DNA of 64,000 bases from Meiothermus cerbereus DSM 11376. Its GTDB lineage: Bacteria; Deinococcota; Deinococci; Deinococcales; Thermaceae. The stretch spans positions 1 to 64,000 of the forward strand of contig NZ_JHVI01000016.1 in assembly GCF_000620065.1 (NCBI RefSeq), read 5' to 3'. The translations under genes and the position numbers were made by a program. Below, one piece after another: positions 25,744-35,491 of this stretch. The notes below the pieces were generated by a model. That model saw nothing but the letters and a program-made list of their open reading frames with translations. It did no database searches and was not told the origin of the DNA. Positions within the stretch are counted from its first letter, which is position 1. Each line of letters begins with the position of its first letter.

Positions 25744-26940
25744 ATGGATCAAAACAACCTTGCCCTTCAAGCTGCCCAGGCCGTAGACACCGCCGAACTG
25801 GTGCGCCTGACCCAGGCGCTCGTTCGCATCGCCAGCTACTACCCAGGGCCGGGCGAGCAGCCGGTGGTGGATTTTTTGGAGTCCTACCTGCGCCAGCGCG
25901 GCTTCCAGACCACTGTGCAGGAGGTGGTTCCAGGCCGCCCCAACCTGATTGCCGACCTGGGGCAAGGTTCCGGCGGGCTGATTCTGGAGGGCCATAGCGA
26001 TGTGGTCACGCATGGCAATCCCGAGCAGTGGACGGTTCCCCCCTACGAAGCCCGGATCCTGGACGGCAAGATTTACGGGCGCGGAGCCTGCGATATGAAA
26101 GGCGGGCTGGCAGCGGCCATCTGTGCGGCAGTAGCGGTACAAAAGGTGCTGGGCCAGCCCCGCAAAACCCTGCGGCTGTGCATCCCCTGTGATGAAGAAG
26201 GCCTGATGATCGGGATCAAGGCTTTTATCCGGGCGGGCTATGCCGAAGGCTTCGCCGGGGCGATTATCTGCGAGCCGGAAGAAAACCAGGTCTGCTTGTG
26301 GCAAAAGGGCGCCATGCGGGTCTGGGTGCATTTTCGGGGAAAGATGGCCCACGGGGCCATGCCCTATGCCGGAGCCAATCCCATCCCCTCGGCGGCCCGC
26401 TTTGTGGCGGCGCTGGGCGGGCTGCAAGCCGCTTTGCAAAGCGAAAGCCAGCACGAATACCTGGGCCTGCCCTGGCTGACCCCGACGGTCTTCGAGGCAG
26501 GGGCAGGGGAGGGGCAGCTCAACGTGATCCCCGATCGGGTGCGGGTAGGGCTGGACATCCGCACCAACCCCGGCCAGGATCACCGGGCCCTCGAGGCCCG
26601 GCTTCGGCAAGTGCTGGAAGAGAGCCTGGGGGCCGGTGTAAGCGCAACCCTCGAGGTCTTTGAAGTCCGCCCCGCCAGCGAAACCCCGCGCGACGCTGCG
26701 CTGGTGCAAGCGGTAGAACAAGGCTTGCAGCTGCTGCAGATGCCTGTTCGTTACGGTGGGGTGCCAGGGGCTACCGATGGCACTTTTTTGTGGGCCTGGG
26801 CCGGCTTGCCTGTTGTAACCATTGGGCCAGGGAGTCGTACCGTTCCACACCAGGTTGATGAGCACATCGAGATTGAAGAGCTGATTGCAGCCGCCAGGCT
26901 TTATGCTGCTGTCGCTGTGCTGATGCTGCGGGATGCGTAG
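25744..26940 (+). CDS. M20 family metallo-deacylase/peptidase (ArgE/DapE type)
   Basis: A dinuclear zinc hydrolase of N-acyl amino acids or dipeptides. The 398 residues hold the ligand motifs LEGHSDVV (His), GRGACDMKGG (bridging Asp), CDEEG (Glu base and ligand), an EPE motif and the C-terminal His in VPHQVDEH. The dimerisation domain covers roughly residues 190-300. Its exact substrate cannot be assigned. ATG 25744 with GGGAAGA upstream is chosen over far-upstream in-frame starts that overlap the P1 gene. Confidence 0.9.
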   Translation: MDQNNLALQAAQAVDTAELVRLTQALVRIASYYPGPGEQPVVDFLESYLRQRGFQTTVQEVVPGRPNLIADLGQGSGGLILEGHSDVVTHGNPEQWTVPPYEARILDGKIYGRGACDMKGGLAAAICAAVAVQKVLGQPRKTLRLCIPCDEEGLMIGIKAFIRAGYAEGFAGAIICEPEENQVCLWQKGAMRVWVHFRGKMAHGAMPYAGANPIPSAARFVAALGGLQAALQSESQHEYLGLPWLTPTVFEAGAGEGQLNVIPDRVRVGLDIRTNPGQDHRALEARLRQVLEESLGAGVSATLEVFEVRPASETPRDAALVQAVEQGLQLLQMPVRYGGVPGATDGTFLWAWAGLPVVTIGPGSRTVPHQVDEHIEIEELIAAARLYAAVAVLMLRDA

Positions 26941-27054
26941 AGCAGCCTTCGGCAAGGTGCAATCCCCATCATGAAAAGGGCTCTACGGGCTTATTTTTGC
27001 TGCGAGCAGCGGGAAGACCGCGATAATTGCTGCACTGCGGGGCGATAATCCCGT

Positions 27055-27084
27055 TTGCCAACCCCCTGGTTTTCGTGTTATTGT
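27055..27084 (+). promoter_or_regulatory. Promoter of the peptide ABC operon
   Basis: TTGCCA (27055-27060) and TATTGT (27079-27084) are 18 bp apart. Transcription would begin near 27091, leaving a leader of about 160 nt before the binding-protein gene. Confidence 0.65.
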
Positions 27085-27090
27085 CTACTT

Positions 27091-27250
27091 GCGAGCGGTG
27101 CCGAAAAAAGCGTATCGGTAAGGCTTTTTTCGGATCGGGAGGGTGGAGAAGACCCAACTGATGTTCTGGTGGGACTCGTGATACCGAGCCCACCCGCGCG
27201 ACGCGGCCATAAATCGCGACATTCCCATATAAAAAATAGGAGGAATCGTG
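27091..27250 (+). promoter_or_regulatory. Structured leader of the peptide ABC operon
   Basis: Two strong hairpins occur: CCGAAAAAAGC (27101-27111) with GCTTTTTTCGG (27123-27133), an 11-bp perfect stem, and GGTGGGaCTCG (27168-27178) with CGAGCCCACC (27185-27194), ten pairs with one bulged A. The second is followed by an AT-rich tract and AGGAGG. No T run follows either, so a simple terminator is not indicated. I do not recognise any known riboswitch class. Confidence 0.5.
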
Positions 27251-28750
27251 ATGAAACGTTGGTTGCTTATAGGCGTGTTGGCCTTGGCTGGCCTGGCTTG
27301 GGCGCAGCAGCGCGGTGGTTCCATTACCATCGCTATCCAAACTGAACCCGCAGCCTGGGATCCGACCCAGGTAGCGGGTGCGGATATCTCCCGCGTGGTC
27401 TACGACAATGTGCTACAAGGGCTGGTCAAGCGCAACCCCAAAGGCGAGATCGTGCCCTCGCTGGCTACGCGCTGGACGGTGTCCAACTCCGGCCTGACCT
27501 ATACCTTTACCCTGCGCCAGGGGGTGAAGTTCCACGACGGTTCCGACTTCACCGCCCAGGATGTGCTGGCTAAGTTTAACCGGGCCCGCAACCCCGATAC
27601 CCGGGCCTCGGGCCACCTGCGCCCCGACCTTTACCGCGATATCGTCAACATCACCAGCCCCAACCCCAACACGGTGGTGTTTAGCCTGCGCCAGCCCAAC
27701 AACGACTTTCTTTTCATCCTCTCGCGCCCCGAGTCGCTGATTGGCCCCCGGCAGCGGCCTCTGGCCGAGCAGCGGGTGCAGCCCATTGGCACCGGCCCCT
27801 TCCGTTTTGCAGCCTGGGAGCGGGGCGTGGCGGTGCGGCTCGAGCGCAACCCCAACTACTACCTGCAGGGCCTGCCCTACCTGGATCGGGTCAACTTCCG
27901 CTTCCTGGGCGATGGGGATGCCCAGCTGGCCGGTCTGCGGGCTGGCGACCTGGACGTAATTGCCTATAGCTTGTTGCCCGAAAACGCGGTGGTGCTCTCG
28001 CGCGACCCCAACTTCAAAGTCTTTTCTGGTTCGGCTACCGCCGAGGCGGTGGCTGGTTTCAACAACAGCCGCCCGCCCTTCAACGATGTGCGGGTGCGGC
28101 GGGCCATCACCCTGGCCACCAACAAGGACGAACTAATCCAAGGGGCCATGCTGGGCTACGGCACCAAAATCGGCTCCATGCGCTCGCCCGGCGAAGCCTG
28201 CTATGTGGATCTGAGCAACTTCAACGCCTACAACCCCGATGAGGCCCGCCGCCTGCTGGCCGAGGCCGGTTTTACCAACCAGAACCCCCTGCGCTTTACC
28301 TTCAACCTGGCCGCCGAGTTCCCTTACGAGCGCCGCATTGGCGAGGCCATGGTGGCCCAGCTCAACAAACTGGGGCCGCTGCAGGTCACCATCCAGGTCA
28401 CCGACTTCAACACCTGGCTGCAGCGGGTCTTCCGTCAGGCCGACTATGCCATGACCATTATCGGCCACGTGGAAGCCAACGATATTGGCAACTACGCCAA
28501 CCCCAACTACTACTGGCGCTACAACAGCCCCCGTTTCCAGCAGCTTTTCACCCAGTACCTGCGGGCCCCCAACCAGACCAAAGCCTGCGAGGCCCTGGCC
28601 GCCGCCCAGCGCCTACTGGCTGAGGATGCCGCTGGGGTTTGGGTCATGAGCCTGCCCGCGCTGGGCGCTTATCGAGCCCGCATTCAGAACTGGCCCGACG
28701 GTTTCCTGACCCCCGCCATCAGCGTGGCCGAGGTGTGGGTACGGCAGTAG
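27251..28750 (+). CDS. Peptide/nickel-type ABC transporter substrate-binding protein (family 5)
   Basis: Periplasmic receptor, about 499 residues. A signal peptide (MKRWLLIGVLALAGLAWAQQ) precedes the SBP_bac_5 fold, with YTFTLRQGVKFHDGSDFTAQ and FGFNN-like VAGFNNSRPPFNDVRVRRA motifs. ATG 27251 is 7 nt after AGGAGG; the GTG one codon upstream is less well placed. It heads an operon with two permeases and an SDR enzyme but no ATPases. Confidence 0.93.
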   Translation: MKRWLLIGVLALAGLAWAQQRGGSITIAIQTEPAAWDPTQVAGADISRVVYDNVLQGLVKRNPKGEIVPSLATRWTVSNSGLTYTFTLRQGVKFHDGSDFTAQDVLAKFNRARNPDTRASGHLRPDLYRDIVNITSPNPNTVVFSLRQPNNDFLFILSRPESLIGPRQRPLAEQRVQPIGTGPFRFAAWERGVAVRLERNPNYYLQGLPYLDRVNFRFLGDGDAQLAGLRAGDLDVIAYSLLPENAVVLSRDPNFKVFSGSATAEAVAGFNNSRPPFNDVRVRRAITLATNKDELIQGAMLGYGTKIGSMRSPGEACYVDLSNFNAYNPDEARRLLAEAGFTNQNPLRFTFNLAAEFPYERRIGEAMVAQLNKLGPLQVTIQVTDFNTWLQRVFRQADYAMTIIGHVEANDIGNYANPNYYWRYNSPRFQQLFTQYLRAPNQTKACEALAAAQRLLAEDAAGVWVMSLPALGAYRARIQNWPDGFLTPAISVAEVWVRQ

Positions 28751-28825
28751 CCTGTAAGCCTTAGCTTTGAGGGTCGAGTGTCAAGGGCGTTTCGGCTCTA
28801 GAACCTCGGCCCTCGAGCCTTGACT

Positions 28826-29773
28826 ATGTTTGCCTACACGGTTCGCCGCCTGGGTTTTGCCCTCGTCACCTTGTGGTTGGCGACGCTGCTGGTCTTTGCT
28901 GCACTGCTGCTGATTCCTGGCAACCCAGCCCAGGCCATTCTGGGCATTGATGCAACCCCGGCTGACCTGGAAGCCCTCGAGGCCCGTTTAGGGCTGGATA
29001 AACCCCCCCTCGAGCGCTACCTGAGCTGGCTGGGCGGGGTGCTGCGGGGCGACCTGGGACAGTCGATTCGTTATGAGCGGCCCATCTCCGAACTTATCGT
29101 GGCCCGGCTGGGGATTACCTTGCCCATTGTGGTGGCTTCGCTGCTGTTGGCCACGCTTATTGCAGTACCGCTGGGCATCCTGGCGGCCCGCAGGGCCGGA
29201 AGCCCAATAGACCTGGGTATTTCGGTGGTCTCGCTGGTGGGGATTGTGCTGCCCTCGTTTTGGGTGGGGCTGATGTTTATCTACATCTTTATCGTCTGGC
29301 TCAAGCTGCCGTTGCCTACCAGTTTTCCTATTGGGGGCTGGGAGAACCCCCAGCGGGCCTTGCTGGCCCTGGTGCTGCCGGTGCTGACCGTGGCCCTGGC
29401 CAGTGCTTCGTTTCTGGTGCGGCTGGTGCGGGGGAGTGTGCTCGAGGTGCTCTCGCAGGACTTTATCCGTACCGCCCGGGCCAAGGGGCTAACAGAGCGG
29501 GTGGTGCTGTACAAGCATGCCCTGCGCAACGCGGCCTTGCCGGTGGTCACGGTGCTGGGCCTCGAGTTCGCCAGCTTGCTTATCGCCACGGTGGTGGTGG
29601 AGACGGTCTTCGGGATTCCGGGCCTGGGCTCGCTCTCGCTTACCGCCATCAGCGCGCGCGACTACCCCCTGGTGCAGGCGGTGGTGCTGGTGATAGCGGC
29701 TTTTATTGTGCTGATGAACCTGCTGGTGGACTTGCTGTATGGTTTGCTGGATCCGAGGGTGAGCTATGCGTGA
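28826..29773 (+). CDS. Peptide ABC transporter permease, DppB type
   Basis: About 315 residues, with the N-terminal YTVRRLGFALVTLWLATLLVF helix and GNPAQAILG loop of DppB/OppB, a binding-protein-dependent transport domain, and an EAA-like loop (DFIRTARAKGLTERVV). ATG 28826 gives the canonical start; a TTG two codons earlier is weaker. It partners the DppC-type permease 85 bp downstream. Confidence 0.93.
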   Translation: MFAYTVRRLGFALVTLWLATLLVFAALLLIPGNPAQAILGIDATPADLEALEARLGLDKPPLERYLSWLGGVLRGDLGQSIRYERPISELIVARLGITLPIVVASLLLATLIAVPLGILAARRAGSPIDLGISVVSLVGIVLPSFWVGLMFIYIFIVWLKLPLPTSFPIGGWENPQRALLALVLPVLTVALASASFLVRLVRGSVLEVLSQDFIRTARAKGLTERVVLYKHALRNAALPVVTVLGLEFASLLIATVVVETVFGIPGLGSLSLTAISARDYPLVQAVVLVIAAFIVLMNLLVDLLYGLLDPRVSYA

Positions 29774-29795
29774 AGGGCGGCCCCCCATCCCCCGG

Positions 29796-29822
29796 CCCCT
29801 TCCTCCCAAGGGGAGGAAGGGG
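29796..29822 (+). repeat. Hairpin between the two peptide permease genes
   Basis: CCCCTTCCTCCC (29796-29807) and GGGAGGAAGGGG (29811-29822) form a 12-bp perfect stem with a 3-nt loop. No T run follows. It may stabilise the upstream message or lower downstream expression, or be a mobile REP-like sequence. Confidence 0.7.
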
Positions 29823-29858
29823 TGGCTGAAGATGTCTGCTGGAGGCCGAGAGTGAGTT

Positions 29859-30716
29859 ATGCGTAGCCAGGCTGTCCCATCGAAAACCTCCAGGAGATCA
29901 TCTGGTTGGGCCAAGCTGCCCATTGCGCTAAAGGTGGGTTCTTTCCTGATTCTGCTGGTTTTGTTGATGGTGCTGGCCAGCTCACTCAACCCCACCGACC
30001 CCAACGCCACCACCCCCAGCCGTCTGGCCCCCCTTTTTTCCCCCGGACACCCCCTGGGCACCGACATCCTGGGGCGCGATACCCTGGCTAGGGTGCTGGC
30101 GGGGGCCCAGAATGCCCTTTATGTGGGCCTGATTGCGGTGGGTATCGGGCTTTCGGTGGGGCTTTTGCTGGGTGTGCTGGCAGGGTATTTGGGCGGCTGG
30201 CTCGACCAGATTCTGTCGGTGTTGCTGGAAACGCTGTATGCCCTCCCGGCCCTGCTCATCGCCCTGCTGCTGGCTGCTATTTTCAACCCCGGCGTGACCA
30301 CCTCGATGGTGGCCATCGGTCTGGCCGCAGTGCCAGCTTTTGCCCGGGTGGCCCGGGCCGGCGTGTTGTCGGTCAAGGCCCTGCCCTATATCGAGGCTGC
30401 AAGAGCTCTGGGCATGGGCAGTGGGCGCATTATGCTGCGGCACGTGCTCCCTAACATCATCGGGCCCCTGGTGGTGCAGGCCAGCCTGGCTTTTGCGGTA
30501 GCAATTCTGGCCGAGGCCGCGCTCTCGTACCTGGGTTTGGGCACCCAGCCCCCCAACCCCAGCTGGGGCCGGATGCTGCGCGAGGCCCAGAGCTACCAGG
30601 AACTCACGCCTTATCCGGTAATTTTCCCTGGTTTGGCGATTGGTCTGGCGGTGCTGGGCTTCAACCTGCTGGGTGATGGGCTGCGGGATTACCTGGATCC
30701 GAGAAAAAGAAGCTGA
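29859..30716 (+). CDS. Peptide ABC transporter permease, DppC type
   Basis: 285 residues with the DppC hallmark HPLGTDILGRDTLARVLAGA after the first membrane segment and an EAA loop (PYIEAARALGMGSGRIMLRH). It forms the membrane channel with the DppB-type subunit. The DppD/DppF ATPases are missing from the window, so they must be supplied elsewhere. Confidence 0.93.
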   Translation: MRSQAVPSKTSRRSSGWAKLPIALKVGSFLILLVLLMVLASSLNPTDPNATTPSRLAPLFSPGHPLGTDILGRDTLARVLAGAQNALYVGLIAVGIGLSVGLLLGVLAGYLGGWLDQILSVLLETLYALPALLIALLLAAIFNPGVTTSMVAIGLAAVPAFARVARAGVLSVKALPYIEAARALGMGSGRIMLRHVLPNIIGPLVVQASLAFAVAILAEAALSYLGLGTQPPNPSWGRMLREAQSYQELTPYPVIFPGLAIGLAVLGFNLLGDGLRDYLDPRKRS

Positions 30717-30727
30717 AAGAGGTTGCT

Positions 30728-31519
30728 ATGAACTACGCAGACATGTTTCGGCTCGACGGCAAAGTGGCACTGGTGGTGGGGGGAGGTTCGGGGATTGGGC
30801 AGGCCTCTTGCGAGGCCCTGGCGGCCCAGGGGGCTACCGTGGTGGTGGCAGACCTGAAGGCCGAACTGGCCGCCGAGACCGCCGGCCGGATTGAGGCCAA
30901 CGGGGGCCGGGCCGAAGCCGATGTGGTCAACATTACCAATGCGGAAGGGGTAAAGGGGCTAATCCAGGGCATTCTGGAGCGGCATGGGCGGCTCGATGTG
31001 GCCGTAACCACCCCCAGCATCAATGTCCGCAAGCCCATCCTGCACTACTCGAGCGAGGAGTTTGACCGGGTGGTAAGCGTCAACCTCAAGGGCACTTTTA
31101 ATGTGCTCACCGAGGCAGGCCGGGCCATGGCCGAACAGGGCTCGGGCTCGCTGATTGCTTTTTCCTCTATTCGTTCGCAGGTGGTGGAGCCGGGGCAGTC
31201 GGTTTACGCCATGACCAAAGCGGGTACCGTCCAGCTCGTCCGGGGTTTGGCGGTGGAGTTGGGCCCTAAAGGGGTGCGGGCCAACGCCATTGGGCCAGGC
31301 GTGATTGACACCCCGCTTACCGCCCCCATCAAGAGCAAGCCCGACTGGTACCGCGCCTATGCCGAGCGCAACATCCTGCGGCGCTGGGGCCGCCCTGAGG
31401 AGGTGGCGGCAGCGGTGGCTTTTCTGGCTTCGCCGGCGGCTTCCTACATCACGGGCGCCATCTTGTTTGTGGACGGGGGCTGGACAGCCATTGATGGGCG
31501 CTTTGACCCACCGCTGTAG
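30728..31519 (+). CDS. Short-chain dehydrogenase/reductase
   Basis: A 263-residue classical SDR: nucleotide-binding GGGSGIGQA, catalytic Ser in FSSIRS, catalytic YAMTK and the C-terminal FLASPAASYITGAILFVDGG. The N-terminal ADLKA loop suggests NAD preference (inference). The usual NNAG motif is replaced by TPSIN. It lies 11 bp after the permease gene in the transporter operon, so it may oxidise an imported compound rather than a peptide. Confidence 0.9.
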   Translation: MNYADMFRLDGKVALVVGGGSGIGQASCEALAAQGATVVVADLKAELAAETAGRIEANGGRAEADVVNITNAEGVKGLIQGILERHGRLDVAVTTPSINVRKPILHYSSEEFDRVVSVNLKGTFNVLTEAGRAMAEQGSGSLIAFSSIRSQVVEPGQSVYAMTKAGTVQLVRGLAVELGPKGVRANAIGPGVIDTPLTAPIKSKPDWYRAYAERNILRRWGRPEEVAAAVAFLASPAASYITGAILFVDGGWTAIDGRFDPPL

Positions 31520-31569
31520 CGTTGTCCGCTTGGCGGGTGCGCCTTCAGGGTGTGTTCAGAAAGTGGCAC

Positions 31570-31575
31570 TAAACT
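31570..31575 (+). promoter_or_regulatory. -10 box TAAACT of the orphan binding-protein gene
   Basis: TAAACT ends 6 nt before the GTG start at 31582, so the mRNA is probably leaderless and read separately from the operon upstream. Confidence 0.5.
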
Positions 31576-31581
31576 AAGCTG

Positions 31582-32790
31582 GTGAACGCTGTGCTTCTAC
31601 GTCTGCTGCTGGTGGGTCTACTGAGCGGGGTGGCTGTTGCCCAAAGGCCTGTTGATATCGCATTCTGGCACACCCTCGAGTCCCCCGGGCGGGAGGCGCT
31701 GGAAAAAATTGTGGCGGATTTCAACGCTCGACAACGCGACTATCGCGTGGTAGCGCAGCATGTGGGCGACCTGCGCGAAGGGGGGTTCAAACTAACCGCG
31801 GCCCTTCGGGCAGGCAATGCGCCCCAGCTTTACTATGGCGAGGTTTCGTTTGTGAGCCGGGCAGTACAGGAAAACCTGGCCCTGCCTCTGGACGAATACC
31901 TGGGGGCTTTGCCCAACGACTTCTATCCCGGCTTGCTCGAGACCGGACGCTTTAGGGGCCGAACCTACGCCCTGCCGGTGGAGCTACACCTGCCGGTGCT
32001 GTTCTTCAATGCCGACCAACTGGCCGCCCGCCGCCTGAACCCACCCCAAAGCTGGGAGACCCTGGCCAGTACCGCCCAGCAGCTTACCACCCGTTCGGCC
32101 AAAGGGCTGATGGTGGTGAGCGATGTCTACAGTTTTAATGCACTCGTGATGAGCCAGGGTGGGCAACTCGTGCGCGAGGGCCGGCCCAACTTTACCGATG
32201 CCAGGGTGGTGCAGAGCCTCGAGTACCTGCAAAACCTGGTGCGCTCGGGGTATGCGGTGAGCCGCAACATCGCCGAGGCCCAGTTTGCCATGGTGGATTT
32301 TGTGCGCACCAAGGTGTTTATGGGGGTTGCGCCCATTACCGTCTGGCCCACCCTGGAAAAACGTACCCCCATTCCATTCCGGCTGGGGGTGGCCCCCCTA
32401 CCCCGCACGCCCGACGGCAAGCTACCGCTGGCCGGGGGCAACCTGATGGTGCTGCGCGGCGCCAGCGAGGCCCAGGCCAGAGGGGCGGTGGCCTTGTGGC
32501 GCTACTGGATGGAGCCTGCCACCCAAGCCGAATGGGTCAAAGCGACCTACTGCCTCCCCTTGCGCCGTTCGACCCAGCCCTTGCTGGAGGATTTCTACCG
32601 CGAAGACCCCCGCCGCCGGGTGGTGCTGGGGGGCCTCGAGCAGGCCGCCACCTGGGTGCAAGACCCCGAGGTGACCCTCTGGTATGGGTTTTTGGAGGAG
32701 GCCCTCGAGCGCGTCTTGAAGGGCAACGCCAACCCCCGCCAGGCCCTGGAAGAGGCCCAGCGCAAGGCTCTGACGGTGGAGCGCCGCTAG
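31582..32790 (+). CDS. Orphan ABC substrate-binding protein (family 1, UgpB-like)
   Basis: 402 residues: signal peptide (LLLVGLLSGVAVAQ), then a family 1 fold with FWHTLESPGREALEKIV, a start like that of glycerol-3-phosphate and sugar receptors. GTG 31582 is chosen from the -10 box 6 nt before it. No permease or ATPase gene adjoins it, so it must feed a transporter encoded elsewhere. Substrate unknown. Confidence 0.88.
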   Translation: MNAVLLRLLLVGLLSGVAVAQRPVDIAFWHTLESPGREALEKIVADFNARQRDYRVVAQHVGDLREGGFKLTAALRAGNAPQLYYGEVSFVSRAVQENLALPLDEYLGALPNDFYPGLLETGRFRGRTYALPVELHLPVLFFNADQLAARRLNPPQSWETLASTAQQLTTRSAKGLMVVSDVYSFNALVMSQGGQLVREGRPNFTDARVVQSLEYLQNLVRSGYAVSRNIAEAQFAMVDFVRTKVFMGVAPITVWPTLEKRTPIPFRLGVAPLPRTPDGKLPLAGGNLMVLRGASEAQARGAVALWRYWMEPATQAEWVKATYCLPLRRSTQPLLEDFYREDPRRRVVLGGLEQAATWVQDPEVTLWYGFLEEALERVLKGNANPRQALEEAQRKALTVERR

Positions 32791-32875
32791 CGCGTTTCAG
32801 TGAACGGTTTTTGTTGTGGTGGAGCATCCCTCATGCTCTTTGGGCTTTTGTGGAGGGTGCGACAATAAATCTGCT

Positions 32876-32985
32876 TGATTTTACTTATTTTGGAGCCCCC
32901 ACCCGAAGCGCCGCAACTCGCAGCAGTCGTAACGGACGAGCTTTTGACAGCGCTTAGCGGAACGCTTTGAGCGGGGTTCATATCA
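32876..32985 (+). repeat. Family A repeat, diverged copy
   Basis: It reads GATTTTACTTATTTTGGAG, then CCCCCACCCGAAGCG, and ends AGCGGAACGCTTTGAGCGGGG. This follows the order of the clearer copy at 51234-51356 with many substitutions. It fills most of the gap between the binding-protein and P-ATPase genes and reaches the stop codon of the latter. Confidence 0.55.
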
Positions 32986-35472
32986 GTCGATAGCGACAAG
33001 GGGGCGGGTGGGGTGGTTGTTGCGCCAGAAGAGACGGCTGGTCAGCTCGGCCAAGCCCCAGGCCAGTAGGGCCGTACCCAGCAGCACCCCCCACAGCAGC
33101 AGCGGCAAGGGAACCAGATCCAGCGCAACGATGCTGGCCGGCAGCATACCCGCCGCGAATTGCATGGCCATACCCAGCAGCACCGCGGCGTGCAGCCACA
33201 GGTTGGGCAGGGGGAACAGGTGGGTGTGGCGGGCCGGGTAAGCGAAGAAAAGCTGGCCGATGGCCATGAAGTGGAAGGCCGTGCTGCGGGTGGCCTCGAG
33301 GCTATACCCGAAGCGTGGTAGCAAGCCCAGCAGCCCCAGCGCACACATCGCCTTGATGCTGCCGCTCACCAGCACAAAGCGCAAAGAAACCCGATCCAGC
33401 AGAGGGGCATGTGGCGGGCGAGGCGGATGTTGCATCACACCGGGGTTTTTGTCCAGGGTGAGGGCCAGGGCTGGCAGGCCGTCGGTAATCAGGTTGATCC
33501 ACAGAATCTGCACGGCTGTAAGCGGCAGAAGCAAGGCCCCGGTGGCGTCGCGTAGGTTCAGCAGGGCCGCGGCAAGAGCCCCGATGGCCACCACCAGCAC
33601 CTCGGACAGGTTGGTGGAGAAGAGGAAGCGGATGAATTTCTGGATGTTCTCGTAGATATTGCGCCCTTCCTCGATGGCCGCTACGATGGTGGCAAAGTTG
33701 TCATCCAGCAGCACCAGGTCGGCCACCTCGCGGCTCACGTCCGAGCCGCGCTGCCCCATGGCCACGCCCACGTCGGCGCGTTTGAGGGCGGGGGCGTCGT
33801 TCACGCCGTCGCCGGTCATGGCCACCACCTCGCCGCTGGACTGGAGCAGCTCCACCAGCTTTAGCTTGTGCTCGGGGGAGACCCGGGCGAATACATTCAC
33901 CTCGCGTACTGCCTGAGCCAGGGCCTGGGGGGTGTATTCTTCTAGGTCGCTGCCGGTGATGACCCGCTCGCCCGGAATCCCGATCTGATGGGCGATGGCC
34001 AGCGCGGTGGCCGGATGGTCGCCCGTGACCATCAAAACCCGGATACCGGCTTCCTGGGCCTTGCGGATGGCCTCGGGCACCTCGGGCCGGGGCGGATCCC
34101 AGAACAGCACCAGGCCCAAAAATTGCAGGTTTTCTTCAGTTTCGCCGGCAGCCCAGGCCACCCCCAGCACCCGGTAGCCCTCGGCAGCATAGGCCAGGGC
34201 TTTCTCGAGCCAGGACTGCTGTTCGTCTGGGGGCAGGCTCGAGCGCCCCAGCAACACTTCGGGGGCGCCCTTGAGATAGCTTTGCAGGCCCTTTGGACTC
34301 TGCACTGTGACCCGCTGGAACTTGTGGCTGCTCTCGAAGGCCCGTTCGGAGTGGCGGGGGTGGTACTGCCGCAGGGCTTCTACATCCACTCCCTTCTGCT
34401 CCACAAAGTTCAGCAGGGCCAGATCCATGGGGTCGCCGATGCCGTGGTCGGCGTCGTTGGCCAAGGCCAGGGCGGTGTGGGCCAGAGCGGGGTCGGGGCT
34501 ATCCAGGGCCCGTACCTCCATGCGGTTTTCGGTGAGGGTGCCGGTTTTGTCGGTGGCGATGACCGTAACCGAGCCCAGGGCCTCCACGGCCGAGAGTTTG
34601 CGTACTACTGCTTTGCGCCCGGCCATGCGCTCCACCCCCAGCGAGAGCGTGAGGGTTAGCACCGCCGGCAACCCCTCGGGCACCGCAGCCACCGCCAAGG
34701 CCACCGCAAACAGAAAGACCTGTGGGAGCCGGCCCACCCCCTCGGTAAACAGGCCCAAGAGCACCAGCAGCCCGGCCAGCAGCAACACCCAGCGGGCCAC
34801 CTGGTTGCCGAAGCGGTGGAGGTCGTGCTCGAGCGGTGTGGGCTCGGCCTTAATCTCACCCAGAAGGGTAGCGAGCTTGCCCAGCGCGCTCTCGGGGCCG
34901 GTGCGCTGCACCTCGGCAAAGGCCTTGCCCCGCACCAGTAGGGTCCCGCTAAACAGTTCCTGACCCGCTTCTTTTTCCACCGGGAGGCTCTCGCCGGTCA
35001 AGACCGACTCGTCTAAAAGCGGGTTGCCTTCCAGCACGGTTACATCGGCAGGAACGCGGTCGCCGGCCTCGAGCCGCACCAGGTCGCCCGGCACCAGCTC
35101 GCGGCTGGGGCGCTGCACCCACACCCCATCGCGCTCGACCCAGACCAGGGGGCTGGATAGCCGCTTGAGCTTATGCAGGGCCGCTTCCGACTTGCGTTCC
35201 TGCCAGGTGCCCAGCCCGGCGTTGAGCAGCAGAATCAGGCCAATCACCACGGACTCCAGCGGCCAGCCATGCCGACCCTCGAGCCACCACACCGCAAAAT
35301 CCACCGCCAGGGCAAACAGCAGGATGTAGATCAGCGGACTTTTGAACTGCTGCAAAAACCGGCGCCACAGCGGCTCGGGAGGTTTCTCGGGTAGGGCGTT
35401 GGGGCCGTGGCTGTGCAGACGTCTTCGGGCTTCGGATTCGCTCAGGCCGGAAAAGGATGGCTCAACATACAT
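32983..35472 (-). CDS. Calcium-type P-type ATPase (P2A)
   Basis: 829 residues in the order actuator TGES, phosphorylation motif DKTGTLT, nucleotide domain, [10 protein letters not shown] hinge, and ten membrane helices. SERCA calcium ligands are kept: PEGLP in helix 4, STNLSEV (Asn and Glu) in helix 5 and NLITDGLPA (Asn and Asp) in helix 6. This supports Ca2+ (possibly Mn2+) export rather than Na+/K+. ATG 35472 lies 6 nt after GGAGGG; a start ten codons earlier has none. It adjoins the hydrogenase cluster but is probably independent. Confidence 0.93.
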   Translation of the reverse strand: MYVEPSFSGLSESEARRRLHSHGPNALPEKPPEPLWRRFLQQFKSPLIYILLFALAVDFAVWWLEGRHGWPLESVVIGLILLLNAGLGTWQERKSEAALHKLKRLSSPLVWVERDGVWVQRPSRELVPGDLVRLEAGDRVPADVTVLEGNPLLDESVLTGESLPVEKEAGQELFSGTLLVRGKAFAEVQRTGPESALGKLATLLGEIKAEPTPLEHDLHRFGNQVARWVLLLAGLLVLLGLFTEGVGRLPQVFLFAVALAVAAVPEGLPAVLTLTLSLGVERMAGRKAVVRKLSAVEALGSVTVIATDKTGTLTENRMEVRALDSPDPALAHTALALANDADHGIGDPMDLALLNFVEQKGVDVEALRQYHPRHSERAFESSHKFQRVTVQSPKGLQSYLKGAPEVLLGRSSLPPDEQQSWLEKALAYAAEGYRVLGVAWAAGETEENLQFLGLVLFWDPPRPEVPEAIRKAQEAGIRVLMVTGDHPATALAIAHQIGIPGERVITGSDLEEYTPQALAQAVREVNVFARVSPEHKLKLVELLQSSGEVVAMTGDGVNDAPALKRADVGVAMGQRGSDVSREVADLVLLDDNFATIVAAIEEGRNIYENIQKFIRFLFSTNLSEVLVVAIGALAAALLNLRDATGALLLPLTAVQILWINLITDGLPALALTLDKNPGVMQHPPRPPHAPLLDRVSLRFVLVSGSIKAMCALGLLGLLPRFGYSLEATRSTAFHFMAIGQLFFAYPARHTHLFPLPNLWLHAAVLLGMAMQFAAGMLPASIVALDLVPLPLLLWGVLLGTALLAWGLAELTSRLFWRNNHPTRPLVAID

Positions 35473-35491
35473 GGTGGCCCTCCAAACAGAC

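Noticed and set aside
25585-26955. Open frame of 456 codons antisense to the M20 deacylase
   Set aside because: Covers the whole conserved deacylase in reverse and shows no domain.
27091-27250. Match to a known riboswitch (TPP, SAM, guanidine, c-di-AMP)
   Set aside because: None of the core motifs I know for these classes could be found; kept only as an unclassified structured leader.
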